This document shows, one piece after another, positions 17,746 through 29,683 of a stretch of DNA of 64,000 bases. The position numbers and the translations under genes are program-made. The notes below the pieces were generated by a model. The model worked only from the letters and a program-made list of their open reading frames with translations, was not told the origin of the DNA and did no database searches. Positions within the stretch are counted from its first letter, which is position 1. The number at the start of each line of letters is the position of its first letter. Source of the DNA: Pseudomonas syringae KCTC 12500. Its GTDB lineage: Bacteria; Pseudomonadota; Gammaproteobacteria; Pseudomonadales; Pseudomonadaceae. The stretch lies in the NCBI RefSeq assembly GCF_000507185.2, contig NZ_AYTM02000002.1, positions 333,501-397,500 on the forward strand, given 5' to 3'.

Positions 17746-18133
17746 GATGAAACCGATCAGTACGTCCCTGGCCGCAGCACCCGGTGGGCATTATTCGCAG
17801 GCGATGCTGCATCAAGGCACGCTGCATGTTTCCGGACAACTGCCGGTGCGCGCCGATGGCAGTCACAGCGTCGGCGAGCCGTTCGAGGTCCAGGCTGCGG
17901 TCGCGCTGGACAATCTGCTGGCCATCCTTGGCGCGGCGGGATGCAATACGGATGACCTGCTGAAAGTGACCATTTATATCGCCGGCGTCCAGCATTGGCC
18001 TGCCTTCGACCGCCTCTACGCGGGCTATCTGGGCGAGCATCGCCCTGCGCGCGCGGTGGTGCCGGTCCCGGAATTGCACCACGGCTACCTGATCGAGATC
18101 GAAGCGCTGGCGCGTTGTAGCCAATCCACATGA
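17735..18133 (+). CDS. RidA family (YjgF/YER057c/UK114) imine/enamine deaminase
   Basis: A 132-residue RidA-like protein. It has the family core AMLHQGTLHVSGQLPV, the central VALDNLLAILGAAGC and the C-terminal PARAVVPVPELHHGYLIEIEALA. RidA proteins hydrolyse reactive 2-aminoacrylate and other imines released by PLP dehydratases and FAD amino-acid oxidases. Being between exactly those two enzyme types makes such a role likely. The conserved catalytic Arg is present (PARA). ATG 17735 is chosen for its GGAG site 9 bases upstream; ATG 17747 is an alternative. Confidence 0.87.
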   Translation: MAGEMKPISTSLAAAPGGHYSQAMLHQGTLHVSGQLPVRADGSHSVGEPFEVQAAVALDNLLAILGAAGCNTDDLLKVTIYIAGVQHWPAFDRLYAGYLGEHRPARAVVPVPELHHGYLIEIEALARCSQST

Positions 18134-18146
18134 GCGGGAGCCCTTC

Positions 18147-19331
18147 ATGACCCCACAAAAAAGCGATGTCCTGATTATCGGCGGCGGCTTCATGGGCGCG
18201 TCCTCCGCGTTTTTTCTGCGCCAGCACGGCCGCTCGGTCACCCTGCTGGAGCGCGACCAGATCGGCCAATATGCCAGCGGTGTGAATTTCGGCAACGTGC
18301 GCCGTCAGGGACGGTTTCTCGGCCAGCTGGAACTGTCCAATCGCTCCTGGGCACTGTGGAAGCGCCTGCCGGAGCTGATCGGCGAAGACCTGGAATTCAT
18401 TCCCAGCGGGCATATGCGCGTGTGCTATCGCGAAGACGAAATCGCCGAACTGGAGGCCTATGCCGCCGCCCCGGAAGCCCGCGAGCTGGACTTGCAGATC
18501 CTTTCCGGCAAGGCGCTGCACGACCGTTTTCCGTTTCTCGGTGCGCAAGTCAAAGGCGGTTCCTATGCGCCCCATGACGGGCACGCCAACCCAAGGCTGG
18601 CAGCCCCCGCGTTCGCCCGCGCGGCGATTCGTGCGGGGGCAAGAATCGAAGAACGCACTGAAGTGACCGAGGTACAGAAGGTCGGCGGCGAGTTTCAAGT
18701 CACCACCGCCGATGGACAGCTATTCGTCGCCGAACAGTTGCTCATCACTGCCGGTGCCTGGGGTGCCAGGCTCGCCGAGCAGTTCGGCGAGTCTGTACCT
18801 CTTGAGCCCAACGGACCGCAGATGTCGGTGACAGAACCGGTACCTTACGCACTGCCGACGGTGATTGGGGTGTTTACCAAGATCAAGGAAGAAGTGATCT
18901 ATTTCCGACAGATCCCGCGCGGCAACATCATCATCGGGGGCGGCAATCGCAATAGACCGGACATGCTCAACCGCCGCGCCTACTTCAAGCCGGAGAGCCT
19001 GACCAACCAGATGAAACAGATGAAACGCCTGCTACCGGGGGCAGAAAAGCTGAACATCATCCGCGTCTGGAGCGGCATCGAGAGTTACACACCAGACTCG
19101 CTGCCGATCATGGGCCGCAGCGGCAGAGTCGACGGCCTGTTCTACGCGTTTGGCTTCTGCGGCCATGGTTTTCAGCTTGGTCCCGGCGTCGGTGACGTCA
19201 TGGCCGAGCTGATCAGCACAGGCAGCACGCGCACGTTGATCAGCCCGTTCGATATTCGCCGCTTCACCGACCCGACCGCCATCGAGATGCCGCTCATGTC
19301 CAGCCTGATGAGCACTGGAAAGCTGGTATGA
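18147..19331 (+). CDS. FAD-dependent oxidoreductase (DAO/glycine oxidase-type)
   Basis: A 394-residue flavoenzyme with an N-terminal dinucleotide-binding motif (VLIIGGGFMGASSAFFLRQ, GxGxxG at about residues 12-17). It has the DAO-family C-terminal FAD-contact block (GLFYAFGFCGHGFQLGPGVGDVMAELI). Relatives oxidise D-amino acids, glycine, sarcosine or opines to imines, which fits the neighbouring RidA. It starts 13 bases after the ridA-like gene (gggag site upstream) and overlaps the frame of the next gene, so it is probably in one operon. The substrate is not determined. Confidence 0.88.
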   Translation: MTPQKSDVLIIGGGFMGASSAFFLRQHGRSVTLLERDQIGQYASGVNFGNVRRQGRFLGQLELSNRSWALWKRLPELIGEDLEFIPSGHMRVCYREDEIAELEAYAAAPEARELDLQILSGKALHDRFPFLGAQVKGGSYAPHDGHANPRLAAPAFARAAIRAGARIEERTEVTEVQKVGGEFQVTTADGQLFVAEQLLITAGAWGARLAEQFGESVPLEPNGPQMSVTEPVPYALPTVIGVFTKIKEEVIYFRQIPRGNIIIGGGNRNRPDMLNRRAYFKPESLTNQMKQMKRLLPGAEKLNIIRVWSGIESYTPDSLPIMGRSGRVDGLFYAFGFCGHGFQLGPGVGDVMAELISTGSTRTLISPFDIRRFTDPTAIEMPLMSSLMSTGKLV

Positions 19332-19369
19332 GCCCAACCACTCACCCACCTCATCGCAACGGAGGCGCC

Positions 19370-20227
19370 ATGCCTGCAACCTCAGACGCTCACTATCAGT
19401 ATCGCCCCGTGACTGCGGCGGATATCCCGGCAGCCCATGCCCTTTCAGTGAGCCTCAAGTGGCCACACCGCGAACAGGACTGGGCGATGGTGCAACGTAC
19501 TTCCGAGGGTTTTGTCGCCGAGCACGATGGCCAGCTGGTTGGCGTGGCGTTTACCTGCCATCAGGGCGACTGGTCCTCGATCGGGCTGGTGATCGTCCGC
19601 GATGATCATCAGGGCAAAGGCATCGGTCGCCGCTTGATGAAGCTGTGCCTCGACGCGACGGCACCGCGCACGCCGATCCTCAACGCTACGGAACTGGGCG
19701 CGCCGCTTTACCAGAGCCTGGGTTTCGTTGACTTCGCACGCATCCAGCAGCATCAGGGCGTTGCCGACCTGTCAGGGCTGGCGCCAGCGAAAGACGACCT
19801 GCCGATACGTACGCTGGGCACGACCGACCACGCAGAACTGATCCGCCTGGCCAACGCGGGCAGCGGCCTGGATCGCACTGCCGTGTTGACTGATCTGTTG
19901 CACGATGCAGAACAGGCGGTCGGCATTGAACACGCAGGCCAGTTGCAAGGCATCGCCCTGCTGCGCCGTTTCGGGCGCGGTCATATCATCGGTCCGGTGG
20001 TTGCCCGTGATGTCGATCAGGCACAACGATTGATTGAACACCTGTTGCAACAGATACCCGGTCTGTTCGTGCGCTTCGACATTCTGGCTGACTGCGGGCT
20101 GGCGCCGTGGCTCGAAAGCCTGGGTCTGCCGTGTGTCGACAGGGCACCGCGCATGGTGCTCGGGACGCCGCCCGCCTACAACCCGGATGTGCAGCAATTC
20201 GCGCTGGTGACTCAGGCGATCGGCTGA
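19370..20227 (+). CDS. GNAT family N-acetyltransferase with a second acetyltransferase-like domain
   Basis: The start at 19370 is chosen because aacggaggcgcc just before it is a strong ribosome site; the frame is open to 19328. Of the 285 residues, the N-terminal half is a GNAT domain with the acetyl-CoA loop VRDDHQGKGIGRRLMKL (about 76-92). The C-terminal half resembles the second domain of two-domain GNATs (GRGHIIGPVVARDVDQAQRLIEHLL). Its substrate may be an amino acid or amine of the cluster, to detoxify or trap an intermediate; this is inference. Confidence 0.85.
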   Translation: MPATSDAHYQYRPVTAADIPAAHALSVSLKWPHREQDWAMVQRTSEGFVAEHDGQLVGVAFTCHQGDWSSIGLVIVRDDHQGKGIGRRLMKLCLDATAPRTPILNATELGAPLYQSLGFVDFARIQQHQGVADLSGLAPAKDDLPIRTLGTTDHAELIRLANAGSGLDRTAVLTDLLHDAEQAVGIEHAGQLQGIALLRRFGRGHIIGPVVARDVDQAQRLIEHLLQQIPGLFVRFDILADCGLAPWLESLGLPCVDRAPRMVLGTPPAYNPDVQQFALVTQAIG

Positions 20228-20413
20228 GTCACCAGCGCGGGTAAACGGCCGAAACAGGTCCGCCATGTTAGCGGGTTGCATACAGCAGATTATTCTTTGC
20301 AACCCGGCAGATCGGCGCTTTTTATCCAGACTGCTTTGTTAGCTTATGGGTATCGAACGGCCTGACCGTAAAGGGCCTGGCCTTGACCACTATTGCTCCA
20401 GGGAGCCCGCTGG

Positions 20414-21874
20414 ATGACCTCACAGTCCTTGAACAGCCATCACGTTGATCCGGACACCGCGCTGAAACTCTATATTGATGGTGGTTGGTCCGCCCCGCTC
20501 GACCCGGTCAGTATCGCGGTGATCAACCCTGCGACCGAAGAGGTGGTGGCGCATGTCGCCAGTGGCTCGGCCGCCGATGTCGACCGTGCGGTTGCGGCAG
20601 CGCGGGCAGCCTTTGCCAGCTGGTCCGGCACCTCGCCACACGCCCGGGCACAGGTCATCGGCCGAATCTACGAGCTCATTATCGAGCGCAAGGAACAACT
20701 GGCGCAGGCGATCTCGCTGGAGATGGGCGCATCCATCAGTTCGGCGCGGGCCATGCAGGTGCCGCTGGCCGCAGAACACGTGCGTGTCGCACGTGACCTG
20801 CTGGCGAGCTACCGCTTCCACACCGTCGAAGGCGGCACGGCGATCGAACGCGAGCCCATCGGTGTGTGCGGGCTGATCACGCCGTGGAACTGGCCGCTGT
20901 ATCAAATCACCGCCAAAGTCGCCCCGGCCATCGCGGCCGGCTGCACGGTGGTGCTCAAGCCCAGCGAATTGTCACCCCTGAGCGCCCTGCTGTTCGCGCA
21001 ACTGGTGCATGACGCGGGTCTGCCGCCCGGCGTGTTCAACCTGGTCAATGGCAGCGGCCCCGAGGTCGGCGGCGCGATGGCGGCCCACCCTGATATCGAC
21101 ATGATCTCGATCACCGGCTCCAACCGGGCAGGCGCATTGGTGGCGCAAGCCGCCGCGCCGACGGTTAAACGAGTGACTCAGGAACTGGGCGGCAAATCAC
21201 CGAATATCCTGCTGCCCGACGCCGACTTCGCCAAAGCCGTGCCGCCCGGCGTGATGGCCGCGTTCCGCAATGTGGGTCAGTCGTGCAGCGCGCCGACGCG
21301 AATGATCGTGCCCAGAAACCGACTGGCGGAAGTCGAGGCTCTGGCTGCCGAAACGGCCGCAGCCATTGTTGTGGGTGATCCGCAGTTGGATCAGACGGTG
21401 TTGGGCCCGATCGCCAACGAGGCGCAGTTTCACCGTGTCCAGGCGATGATCGATGCCGGGCTGAGCGAAGGCGCGAAGCTGGTGTGCGGCGGGCCGGGAC
21501 GGGTGCAGGGCCATGAGCGAGGCTTCTATACCCGGCCAACGGTGTTTTCCGAGGTGGACTCGTCGATGCGTATCGCCCAGGAAGAGATTTTCGGCCCGGT
21601 GCTGTGCCTGATTGCCTACGATACGGTCGAGGAGGCTATCGCAATTGCCAACGATACGGTCTATGGCCTGGGTGCGCATGTCCAGGGGCAAAACCTCGAG
21701 CAGGCACGCGCGGTGGCTTCGCGCATTCGTGCCGGGCAGGTGCACCTGAACTACCCCGCCTGGAACCCGATGGCCCCGTTTGGCGGCTACAAGCGCTCGG
21801 GCAACGGTCGCGAGTACGGCGTGCAGGGGTTTGAAGAGTATCTGGAGACCAAGGCTATTGTGGGGTTTGGCTGA
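20414..21874 (+). CDS. Aldehyde dehydrogenase family protein
   Basis: A 486-residue NAD(P)-dependent aldehyde dehydrogenase. It shows the cofactor motif TPWNWPLYQITAKVAPAIAAG, the general-base motif ELGGKS (Glu about 256), the nucleophile region GQSCSAPTR (Cys about 290) and the C-terminal PFGGYKRSGNGREYG. It lies 186 bases after the acetyltransferase and is probably the last gene of the catabolic cluster, where it would oxidise an aldehyde product. The start at 20414 follows a caggga site; the frame is open 21 bases further upstream. Confidence 0.94.
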   Translation: MTSQSLNSHHVDPDTALKLYIDGGWSAPLDPVSIAVINPATEEVVAHVASGSAADVDRAVAAARAAFASWSGTSPHARAQVIGRIYELIIERKEQLAQAISLEMGASISSARAMQVPLAAEHVRVARDLLASYRFHTVEGGTAIEREPIGVCGLITPWNWPLYQITAKVAPAIAAGCTVVLKPSELSPLSALLFAQLVHDAGLPPGVFNLVNGSGPEVGGAMAAHPDIDMISITGSNRAGALVAQAAAPTVKRVTQELGGKSPNILLPDADFAKAVPPGVMAAFRNVGQSCSAPTRMIVPRNRLAEVEALAAETAAAIVVGDPQLDQTVLGPIANEAQFHRVQAMIDAGLSEGAKLVCGGPGRVQGHERGFYTRPTVFSEVDSSMRIAQEEIFGPVLCLIAYDTVEEAIAIANDTVYGLGAHVQGQNLEQARAVASRIRAGQVHLNYPAWNPMAPFGGYKRSGNGREYGVQGFEEYLETKAIVGFG

Positions 21875-21910
21875 GTAGGGTTTGTGATGCGCGCTAATTT
21901 GGAATGTAGT

Positions 21911-22240
21911 TGACTATCGTTCCCACGCTCCGCGTCACACAGCGGTTCTGCGATATCAGTTGGATTGGGGCTCGACTCAGGTCACCTTTTCGCCCCTCGG
22001 CGAGTCACTTTGATGGGGCCAAAGTGACCAAAGCCCCAAGCTCCGTTTCCGGCCCGACTTCGTCGGGTTCCTTCGCCCTGTCACTGATCCGGGGGTCGCC
22101 GCAACGGGCCCTCCATGGCCCGGTGCGGCTAGCCTGGCGTCCTGCCAGGCTACCCCCGGATCAGCGCCAGGACTCAGCCGTCACTTACGTCGCACTCTGC
22201 GTCGTCAGTGCCATCGCGGTTGAAAAGCACTTTAGAGCAC
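21911..22240 (+). repeat. Structured repeat, copy 2 (hairpin core 22077-22171)
   Basis: This is the second full copy of the repeat at 2652-3000, in the same orientation about 19.2 kb away. The outer stem, the two inner stem-loops and the small hairpins are all kept. In the first inner stem, CGGACC/GGTCCG of copy 1 is CGGGCC/GGCCCG here, a paired change that preserves pairing. The left REP palindrome is shortened. The element fills most of the 469-base gap between the aldehyde dehydrogenase and rlmM. Confidence 0.8.
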
Positions 22241-22261
22241 TAACTACGCACAACCAGCAGC

Positions 22262-22318
22262 ACGGATGTGACGCAGAGCGTCACGAAAGACATGCCAACG
22301 CGGAGCATTGGCACGATA
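22262..22318 (+). repeat. REP-like palindrome pair
   Basis: The motif is GTGACGC-aga-GCGTCAC, followed by TGCCAA-cgcggagca-TTGGCA. It is the same two-hairpin unit as at 52213-52275, and inverted relative to the one at 2652-2704. The second stem differs from its relatives by paired substitutions. Confidence 0.75.
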
Positions 22319-22343
22319 GCAGAGGTGTTTTTATAGTGAGAAA

Positions 22344-23417
22344 TCACTTTCTCGCCGCTTTGGCCACGTCCAGCCTGCGCAGGTGGCAGGTGACTTCTTC
22401 GCGGTCGTGGTAGAGCTGTTTGCAGCCGATGGACACCCGTACCCCTCGCGCCTGAAAGCCCTCTTCGATGCGGTCGAGCAGTCGGCGTACTTCAGCGTAG
22501 CGCTGTTTCATCGGCAACTTGAGGTTGACCACCGCTTCGCGGCACAGGCCTTCACCCAGCCAGGTCTCCAGCAGCGCCGCATTGCGCGCAGGCTTTTCGA
22601 CGATGTCGCAGACCATCCAGTCCACGGGCTGTCGAGGCTTGTAGGTAAAGCCGTCCGCCATCAGATGCTGCACCAGCCCGGTGTCCATCAGGCTTTCCGC
22701 CATCGGCCCGTTATCGATGGCGGTCACCAGCATGCCGCGGCGCACCAGTTGATACGTCCAGCCGCCCGGCGCGGCACCCAGGTCCACGCCGGTCATGTCG
22801 CCGGAAAGGCGCTCGTCCCACTGGTCTCTGGGAATGAAGTGGTGCCAGGCCTCTTCAAGCTTCAAGGTCGACCGGCTTGGCGCTTCGCGGGGAAACTTGA
22901 GGCGCGGGATGCCCATGGGCCACATGGCGGAGTTGTCCGCATCGGCCAGACCGAGAAACACCTCGCGACCACTCTTGAAGGTCAGCAGCAGACGCGGCTT
23001 GCGCGGGTCATCCACCAGTTTGCCCGCCTGAGTCAGGGCCTTGCGCAGCGGCGCTTCGAACTTCTTGCAGAAATTCGACAGTTCCTTGCCGTCGTTGGTA
23101 TCCACGACCTCCAGCCACAGACTGCCGCAGGTCGGGAACGCCGCCAGCTGCGCGAGAATCACGCTGATGCGATCGGTTTCCGGCAACTCGAGAAACAGAC
23201 CCCGCGCCCACTGCCGGGGAAAGATCAGCTTGTCGAAGCGCTGACCGTTCATCAGCCGTTCGGCGCCATCCGCCTCGGTGCAGATGAATTCGGCGCAGGC
23301 CGTGTCGGGACGGGCCTTGGCATACCCGGCCACGTCCAGGCGCGCGGCGTGATCGGCTATTTCCGAGCAGACTTCGCCCTCAAAACCGGGTCGGCAGTGC
23401 ATAAACAGTGTATTCAT
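22344..23417 (-). CDS. rlmM: 23S rRNA C2498 2'-O-ribose methyltransferase RlmM
   Basis: A 357-residue RlmM: an N-terminal THUMP-like domain, then a Rossmann methyltransferase domain. The SAM site is VDLGAAPGGWTYQL (about residues 218-231), followed by AIDNGPM and DWMVCDIVEKP. The tetrad K-D-K-E is consistent with LKLPMKQRY and the surrounding residues. It methylates C2498 of 23S rRNA before ribosome assembly. The length is normal. It is divergent from acnA with 192 bases between the starts. Confidence 0.95.
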   Translation of the reverse strand: MNTLFMHCRPGFEGEVCSEIADHAARLDVAGYAKARPDTACAEFICTEADGAERLMNGQRFDKLIFPRQWARGLFLELPETDRISVILAQLAAFPTCGSLWLEVVDTNDGKELSNFCKKFEAPLRKALTQAGKLVDDPRKPRLLLTFKSGREVFLGLADADNSAMWPMGIPRLKFPREAPSRSTLKLEEAWHHFIPRDQWDERLSGDMTGVDLGAAPGGWTYQLVRRGMLVTAIDNGPMAESLMDTGLVQHLMADGFTYKPRQPVDWMVCDIVEKPARNAALLETWLGEGLCREAVVNLKLPMKQRYAEVRRLLDRIEEGFQARGVRVSIGCKQLYHDREEVTCHLRRLDVAKAARK

Positions 23418-23609
23418 GGGTTACTCCTGGGCAGTGGGCACTCGGGCGTAACCCCGCAGACTTGAAAGCCGCGCATGATAGCCCAATCCAGGAACCACTG
23501 GTGCGGCCGAACAGTCCACAGAACTTGAAGCCTGATGCGGCGCTCCCGACCTGATGCACATGGAGCCCGTAAACCGATGTTCGGAGAACATTCCTCAAAG
23601 GAGACATTC

Positions 23610-26354
<2,745 letters not shown>

Positions 26355-26479
26355 TACCCCCTGAATAGGGCCTGCACCCAGTTTCAGGGGCAGGCCCCTT
26401 GCATGAAAATTTCTATAATCTCGCCCCTGCCCTGCTGAACGCCGGATAGAATTCCCCGCTCTCAAGGCAGGACTTACTC

Positions 26480-27277
26480 ATGACCACAAGGCACTGGCTG
26501 ACTTTCTGCCTCCTGAGCAGCGGCTACGCGCTGGCGTTGTTCCACGGCAACCTTGCCCCTTCGGCAGCGCTGAGCTTTGGCGCATTGTTCATTGCCTGGT
26601 TCTGCGTGGCGCGATCCTCTTATTCCTCCATTCGCCTGTGTGGCCACGGATTGTTCATCGTGACCGGTCTGGCGCTGGCCTTTCACCTGGCGCCTGGCTT
26701 CAATAACGCCAACGTCATCGAAGCAACGCGATTCAGTGCCGATGCCGCGCTGTTCTCCATGGACCTGAGTCTGGACAAGCCGCTGATCGGCTTCTGGCTG
26801 ATACTGGCCTGCCCCTGGATTCTGCCTAAGGTTGACGTCGCCCATTCACTGCAAACCGGGCTTCTGGCGCTGATTGTGACGTCGGCGTTCTGCATGACCG
26901 CTGCGGTCATGTTGAACGTCGTCGGCTGGACACCGAAATGGCCTGACCAGGGCCTGATATGGCTGCTCAACAATCTGTTGCTGGTGACCCTGACCGAAGA
27001 GCTGTTTTTCCGCGCTTATCTGCAAGGCAGCCTGATGCGCCTGTTCAAGGGCTCAAGGTATGCGACGGCATTATCGATCACCCTCGCTGCCGGCCTGTTC
27101 GGACTTGCGCACGCAGGTGCCGGCCCGCAGTGGGTAGCATTGGCGAGCATGGCGGGCCTGGGATACGGCATCGCATTTCGTTTCGGCGGGCTGCAGGCCG
27201 CCGTCATCAGCCATCTGGGCCTGAACCTCGTGCATTTCGGGCTGTTCACCTACCCCATGCTGGCCCGCCAGGGCTGA
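26480..27277 (+). CDS. CPBP family intramembrane metalloprotease
   Basis: A 265-residue polytopic protein with about eight hydrophobic spans. The CPBP (CAAX protease/bacteriocin-processing, abortive infection family) motifs are present: EELFFRAYLQG (about residues 173-183), FGLAHAG and the C-terminal SHLGLNLVHF. The Glu pair and the histidines are the expected metal and catalytic residues. Substrates are unknown for most bacterial members. The ATG at 26480 follows an agga site. It is followed by a sigma-28 promoter for the chemoreceptor, so the two are probably separate transcripts. Confidence 0.88.
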   Translation: MTTRHWLTFCLLSSGYALALFHGNLAPSAALSFGALFIAWFCVARSSYSSIRLCGHGLFIVTGLALAFHLAPGFNNANVIEATRFSADAALFSMDLSLDKPLIGFWLILACPWILPKVDVAHSLQTGLLALIVTSAFCMTAAVMLNVVGWTPKWPDQGLIWLLNNLLLVTLTEELFFRAYLQGSLMRLFKGSRYATALSITLAAGLFGLAHAGAGPQWVALASMAGLGYGIAFRFGGLQAAVISHLGLNLVHFGLFTYPMLARQG

Positions 27278-27303
27278 CTCTACGGTCACTTGTCGCACGC
27301 CGC

Positions 27304-27330
27304 TCAATTTATCGACGTGCCCGCCGATAA
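27304..27330 (+). promoter_or_regulatory. Sigma-28 (FliA) promoter for the Aer-like receptor
   Basis: TCAA, then 15 bases, then GCCGATAA. The -10 element is a perfect match to the FliA consensus, the -35 element matches TAAA at three of four positions, and the spacing is exact. It ends 38 bases before the receptor ATG. Confidence 0.85.
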
Positions 27331-27368
27331 CCACGCCATAGTCTTCCGGATCGAAGGATCGAAATCCC

Positions 27369-28934
27369 ATGCGCAACAACCAGCCCGTCACTCAACATGA
27401 GCGGACATTTCCTGCCGAACAACGACTGATTTCCACCACCGACACCCGCGGCACCATCACCTATTGCAACGATGCCTTCGTCGACATCAGTGGTTACAGC
27501 GAGGCTGAGTTGGTGGGTGCGGCGCACAACACGGTGCGTCATCCGGATGTACCGCCTGCTGTATTCGAGCACATGTGGACCACGCTCAAGTCCGGGCAGC
27601 CGTGGATGGGCATCGTCAAGAACCGCTGCAAGAACGGCGACCATTATTGGGTCAATGCCTACGTGACGCCGGTGCTGGAAAACCGCCAGGTGGTGGGTTT
27701 CGAGTCGGTACGTATCAAGCCGACCGCCGAACAGATCCGCCGTGCCGAGGCGCTTTACACCCGCCTCAACAAGGGCAAGAGCGCCGTACCAAACCGCGAC
27801 AAGTGGCTGCCGGTACTTCAGGACTGGCTGCCGTTCATTCTGGTCAGCCAACTGAGCTTCCTGATCGGCGTGTGGCTCAACTCACACTGGGGGTTTGCCC
27901 TGGCTGCGGCACTGTCGGTACCACTGGGCCTGCTGGGGCTTTCCTGGCAGCAGCGTGGCACCAAACGCTTGTTGCGCCTGGCCGAGCAGACCACTTCCGA
28001 CCCGTTGATCGCGCAGATGTACACCGACAGCCGCGGCCCGCAAGCGCGCCTGGAAATGTCGATCCTCAGCCAGGAAGCGCGCATGAAAACCTGCCTGACG
28101 CGTTTGCAGGACACGGCCGAACACCTGAACAGCCAGGCTCGTCAGTCCAACTCGCTGGCCAATGCCAGTTCGATCGGGCTGGAACGTCAGCGTGTGGAAA
28201 CCGAGCAGGTTGCCGCCGCCATCAACCAGATGGCCGCCACCACTCAGGAAGTCGCCAGCCACGTAAACCGTGCCGCTGACGCCACCCAGCAGGCCAACGA
28301 ACTGACGCGTCGCGGGCGCGATATCGCCGGTGAAACCCGCGAAGCCATTCAGCGCCTGTCCACCTCGGTGGGCGAAACCGGCCTGACCGTGACCCGCTTG
28401 GCCAAGGACAGCGATGAAATCGGCGGCGTGGTCGATGTGATCAAAGGCATCGCCGACCAGACCAACCTTCTGGCCCTTAACGCCGCGATCGAAGCAGCGC
28501 GCGCCGGTGAGATGGGTCGCGGCTTTGCCGTCGTGGCAGATGAAGTGCGCCAGCTGGCGCAACGCACCGCCGAGTCCACCGGGCAGATTCATGGCCTGAT
28601 CGCCAAACTGCAGCAGACCGCAACCGACGCGGTACACACCATGGACACCGGTCGCCGTCAGGCCGAAGAAGGCGTTGCCCGGGTACTGGAGGCCGATCAG
28701 GCGCTGGTGGGCATCAGTGAGGCTGTCGCCAATATCACCGACATGACCACGCAAATCGCCACCGCCACGGAAGAGCAAAGTGCCGTGGCCGAGGAAATCA
28801 ATCGCAACATCGCCACCATCGCCAGCCTGGCAGACCAGACCTCTGACGAAGCGCGTCGCTCTGCGGTATTAAGTGGTGAACTGACCGACACGGCCAACTC
28901 ACAGTATTCACTGGTAGAGCGGTTTAATCGCTAA
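27369..28934 (+). CDS. aer: Aer-like methyl-accepting chemotaxis protein with PAS domain (energy/oxygen taxis)
   Basis: A 521-residue receptor. The N-terminal PAS domain (about residues 15-115; [21 protein letters not shown], later [13 protein letters not shown]) resembles the FAD-binding PAS of Aer. A membrane hairpin lies at about 155-195 with no large periplasmic domain. A methylation/signalling region with the hairpin tip [20 protein letters not shown] (about 362-381) follows. It should sense redox or oxygen from the cytoplasmic side and signal to CheA/CheW. A FliA promoter precedes it and a terminator follows. Confidence 0.93.
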   Translation: MRNNQPVTQHERTFPAEQRLISTTDTRGTITYCNDAFVDISGYSEAELVGAAHNTVRHPDVPPAVFEHMWTTLKSGQPWMGIVKNRCKNGDHYWVNAYVTPVLENRQVVGFESVRIKPTAEQIRRAEALYTRLNKGKSAVPNRDKWLPVLQDWLPFILVSQLSFLIGVWLNSHWGFALAAALSVPLGLLGLSWQQRGTKRLLRLAEQTTSDPLIAQMYTDSRGPQARLEMSILSQEARMKTCLTRLQDTAEHLNSQARQSNSLANASSIGLERQRVETEQVAAAINQMAATTQEVASHVNRAADATQQANELTRRGRDIAGETREAIQRLSTSVGETGLTVTRLAKDSDEIGGVVDVIKGIADQTNLLALNAAIEAARAGEMGRGFAVVADEVRQLAQRTAESTGQIHGLIAKLQQTATDAVHTMDTGRRQAEEGVARVLEADQALVGISEAVANITDMTTQIATATEEQSAVAEEINRNIATIASLADQTSDEARRSAVLSGELTDTANSQYSLVERFNR

Positions 28935-28952
28935 GGCCTGAGACTGTATGCC

Positions 28953-28989
28953 AAGCCTCGACAAACTTCGGTTGGTCGGGGCTTTTTTA
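28953..28989 (+). terminator. Intrinsic terminator after aer
   Basis: An imperfect hairpin (aagcctcgac, loop, gtcggggctt) is followed by a run of six T residues, 20 to 55 bases after the aer stop. Confidence 0.8.
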
Positions 28990-29683
28990 TGAGTATTAGT
29001 AGTATGCACTGTTAACACTCTATTCAAATCTGACGAAATCTTAAAAGCCATCTGAAGACTGTGTAGGATATTTCTTTAAAATCTTCAGTAGCAGCCATGC
29101 ATGATTTTTGTCTATTGACAGTGAACACTTACTCAGATTAGTTGAAATTCAGGTGATGCGGTAGTTATCTATTACCCGTTACGCCGACATGCAGATCGTT
29201 TTCAACAAAGCGTTCCTGCTCGGCCTGGAGACCCCGGCACTTTCAATACAGATTTAAGCACAGTAGCCTACATTTTGGCTCACAACCTTGACGGCCTCGC
29301 ATGCTAACGCGTGCGAGACCCTAATGATAAAGCTGAGTGAATATTCCTACGCAGGAGTGGGAATTCAGTCAAAACTTATTTTTTTACCTTTTGTAAGACT
29401 TATCTGTAGTTAATGTCCTACAAGTAATTCATGCCTAAAAAGCCCTGGAAAAATACCCAGATCAAGCCACACCCTTTATTTACAGCATCTCCGACACTAA
29501 CTAGCGATAATTCACTATGCACATGATACCAAATGTAACTGCACAACCTCACACAACGTTGGCTTGGCTTTGACATCTGCAGACACTTGACCTGAACACT
29601 TATGTGCCTTGTAATATTTCCGTTGCCGACAACTGCCGGCACGCACATAACAACTCAACTTAATGTCAATAAAAGAGTTCACG
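28990..29683. other. AT-rich gene-free stretch at the left border of the accessory region
   Basis: About 690 bases with distinctly lower GC than the flanking core genes. No convincing coding region is seen: the only items are a 22-codon reading frame at 29189 without a ribosome site, and a hairpin at 29296-29317 (ctcgcatgc-taac-gcgtgcgag, one mismatch). A promoter for the gene at 29684 should be here, but I cannot place it with confidence. Confidence 0.6.

Noticed and set aside
29189..29257. 22-codon frame in the AT-rich gap
   Set aside because: No ribosome binding site and no neighbour context; it is not different from chance.
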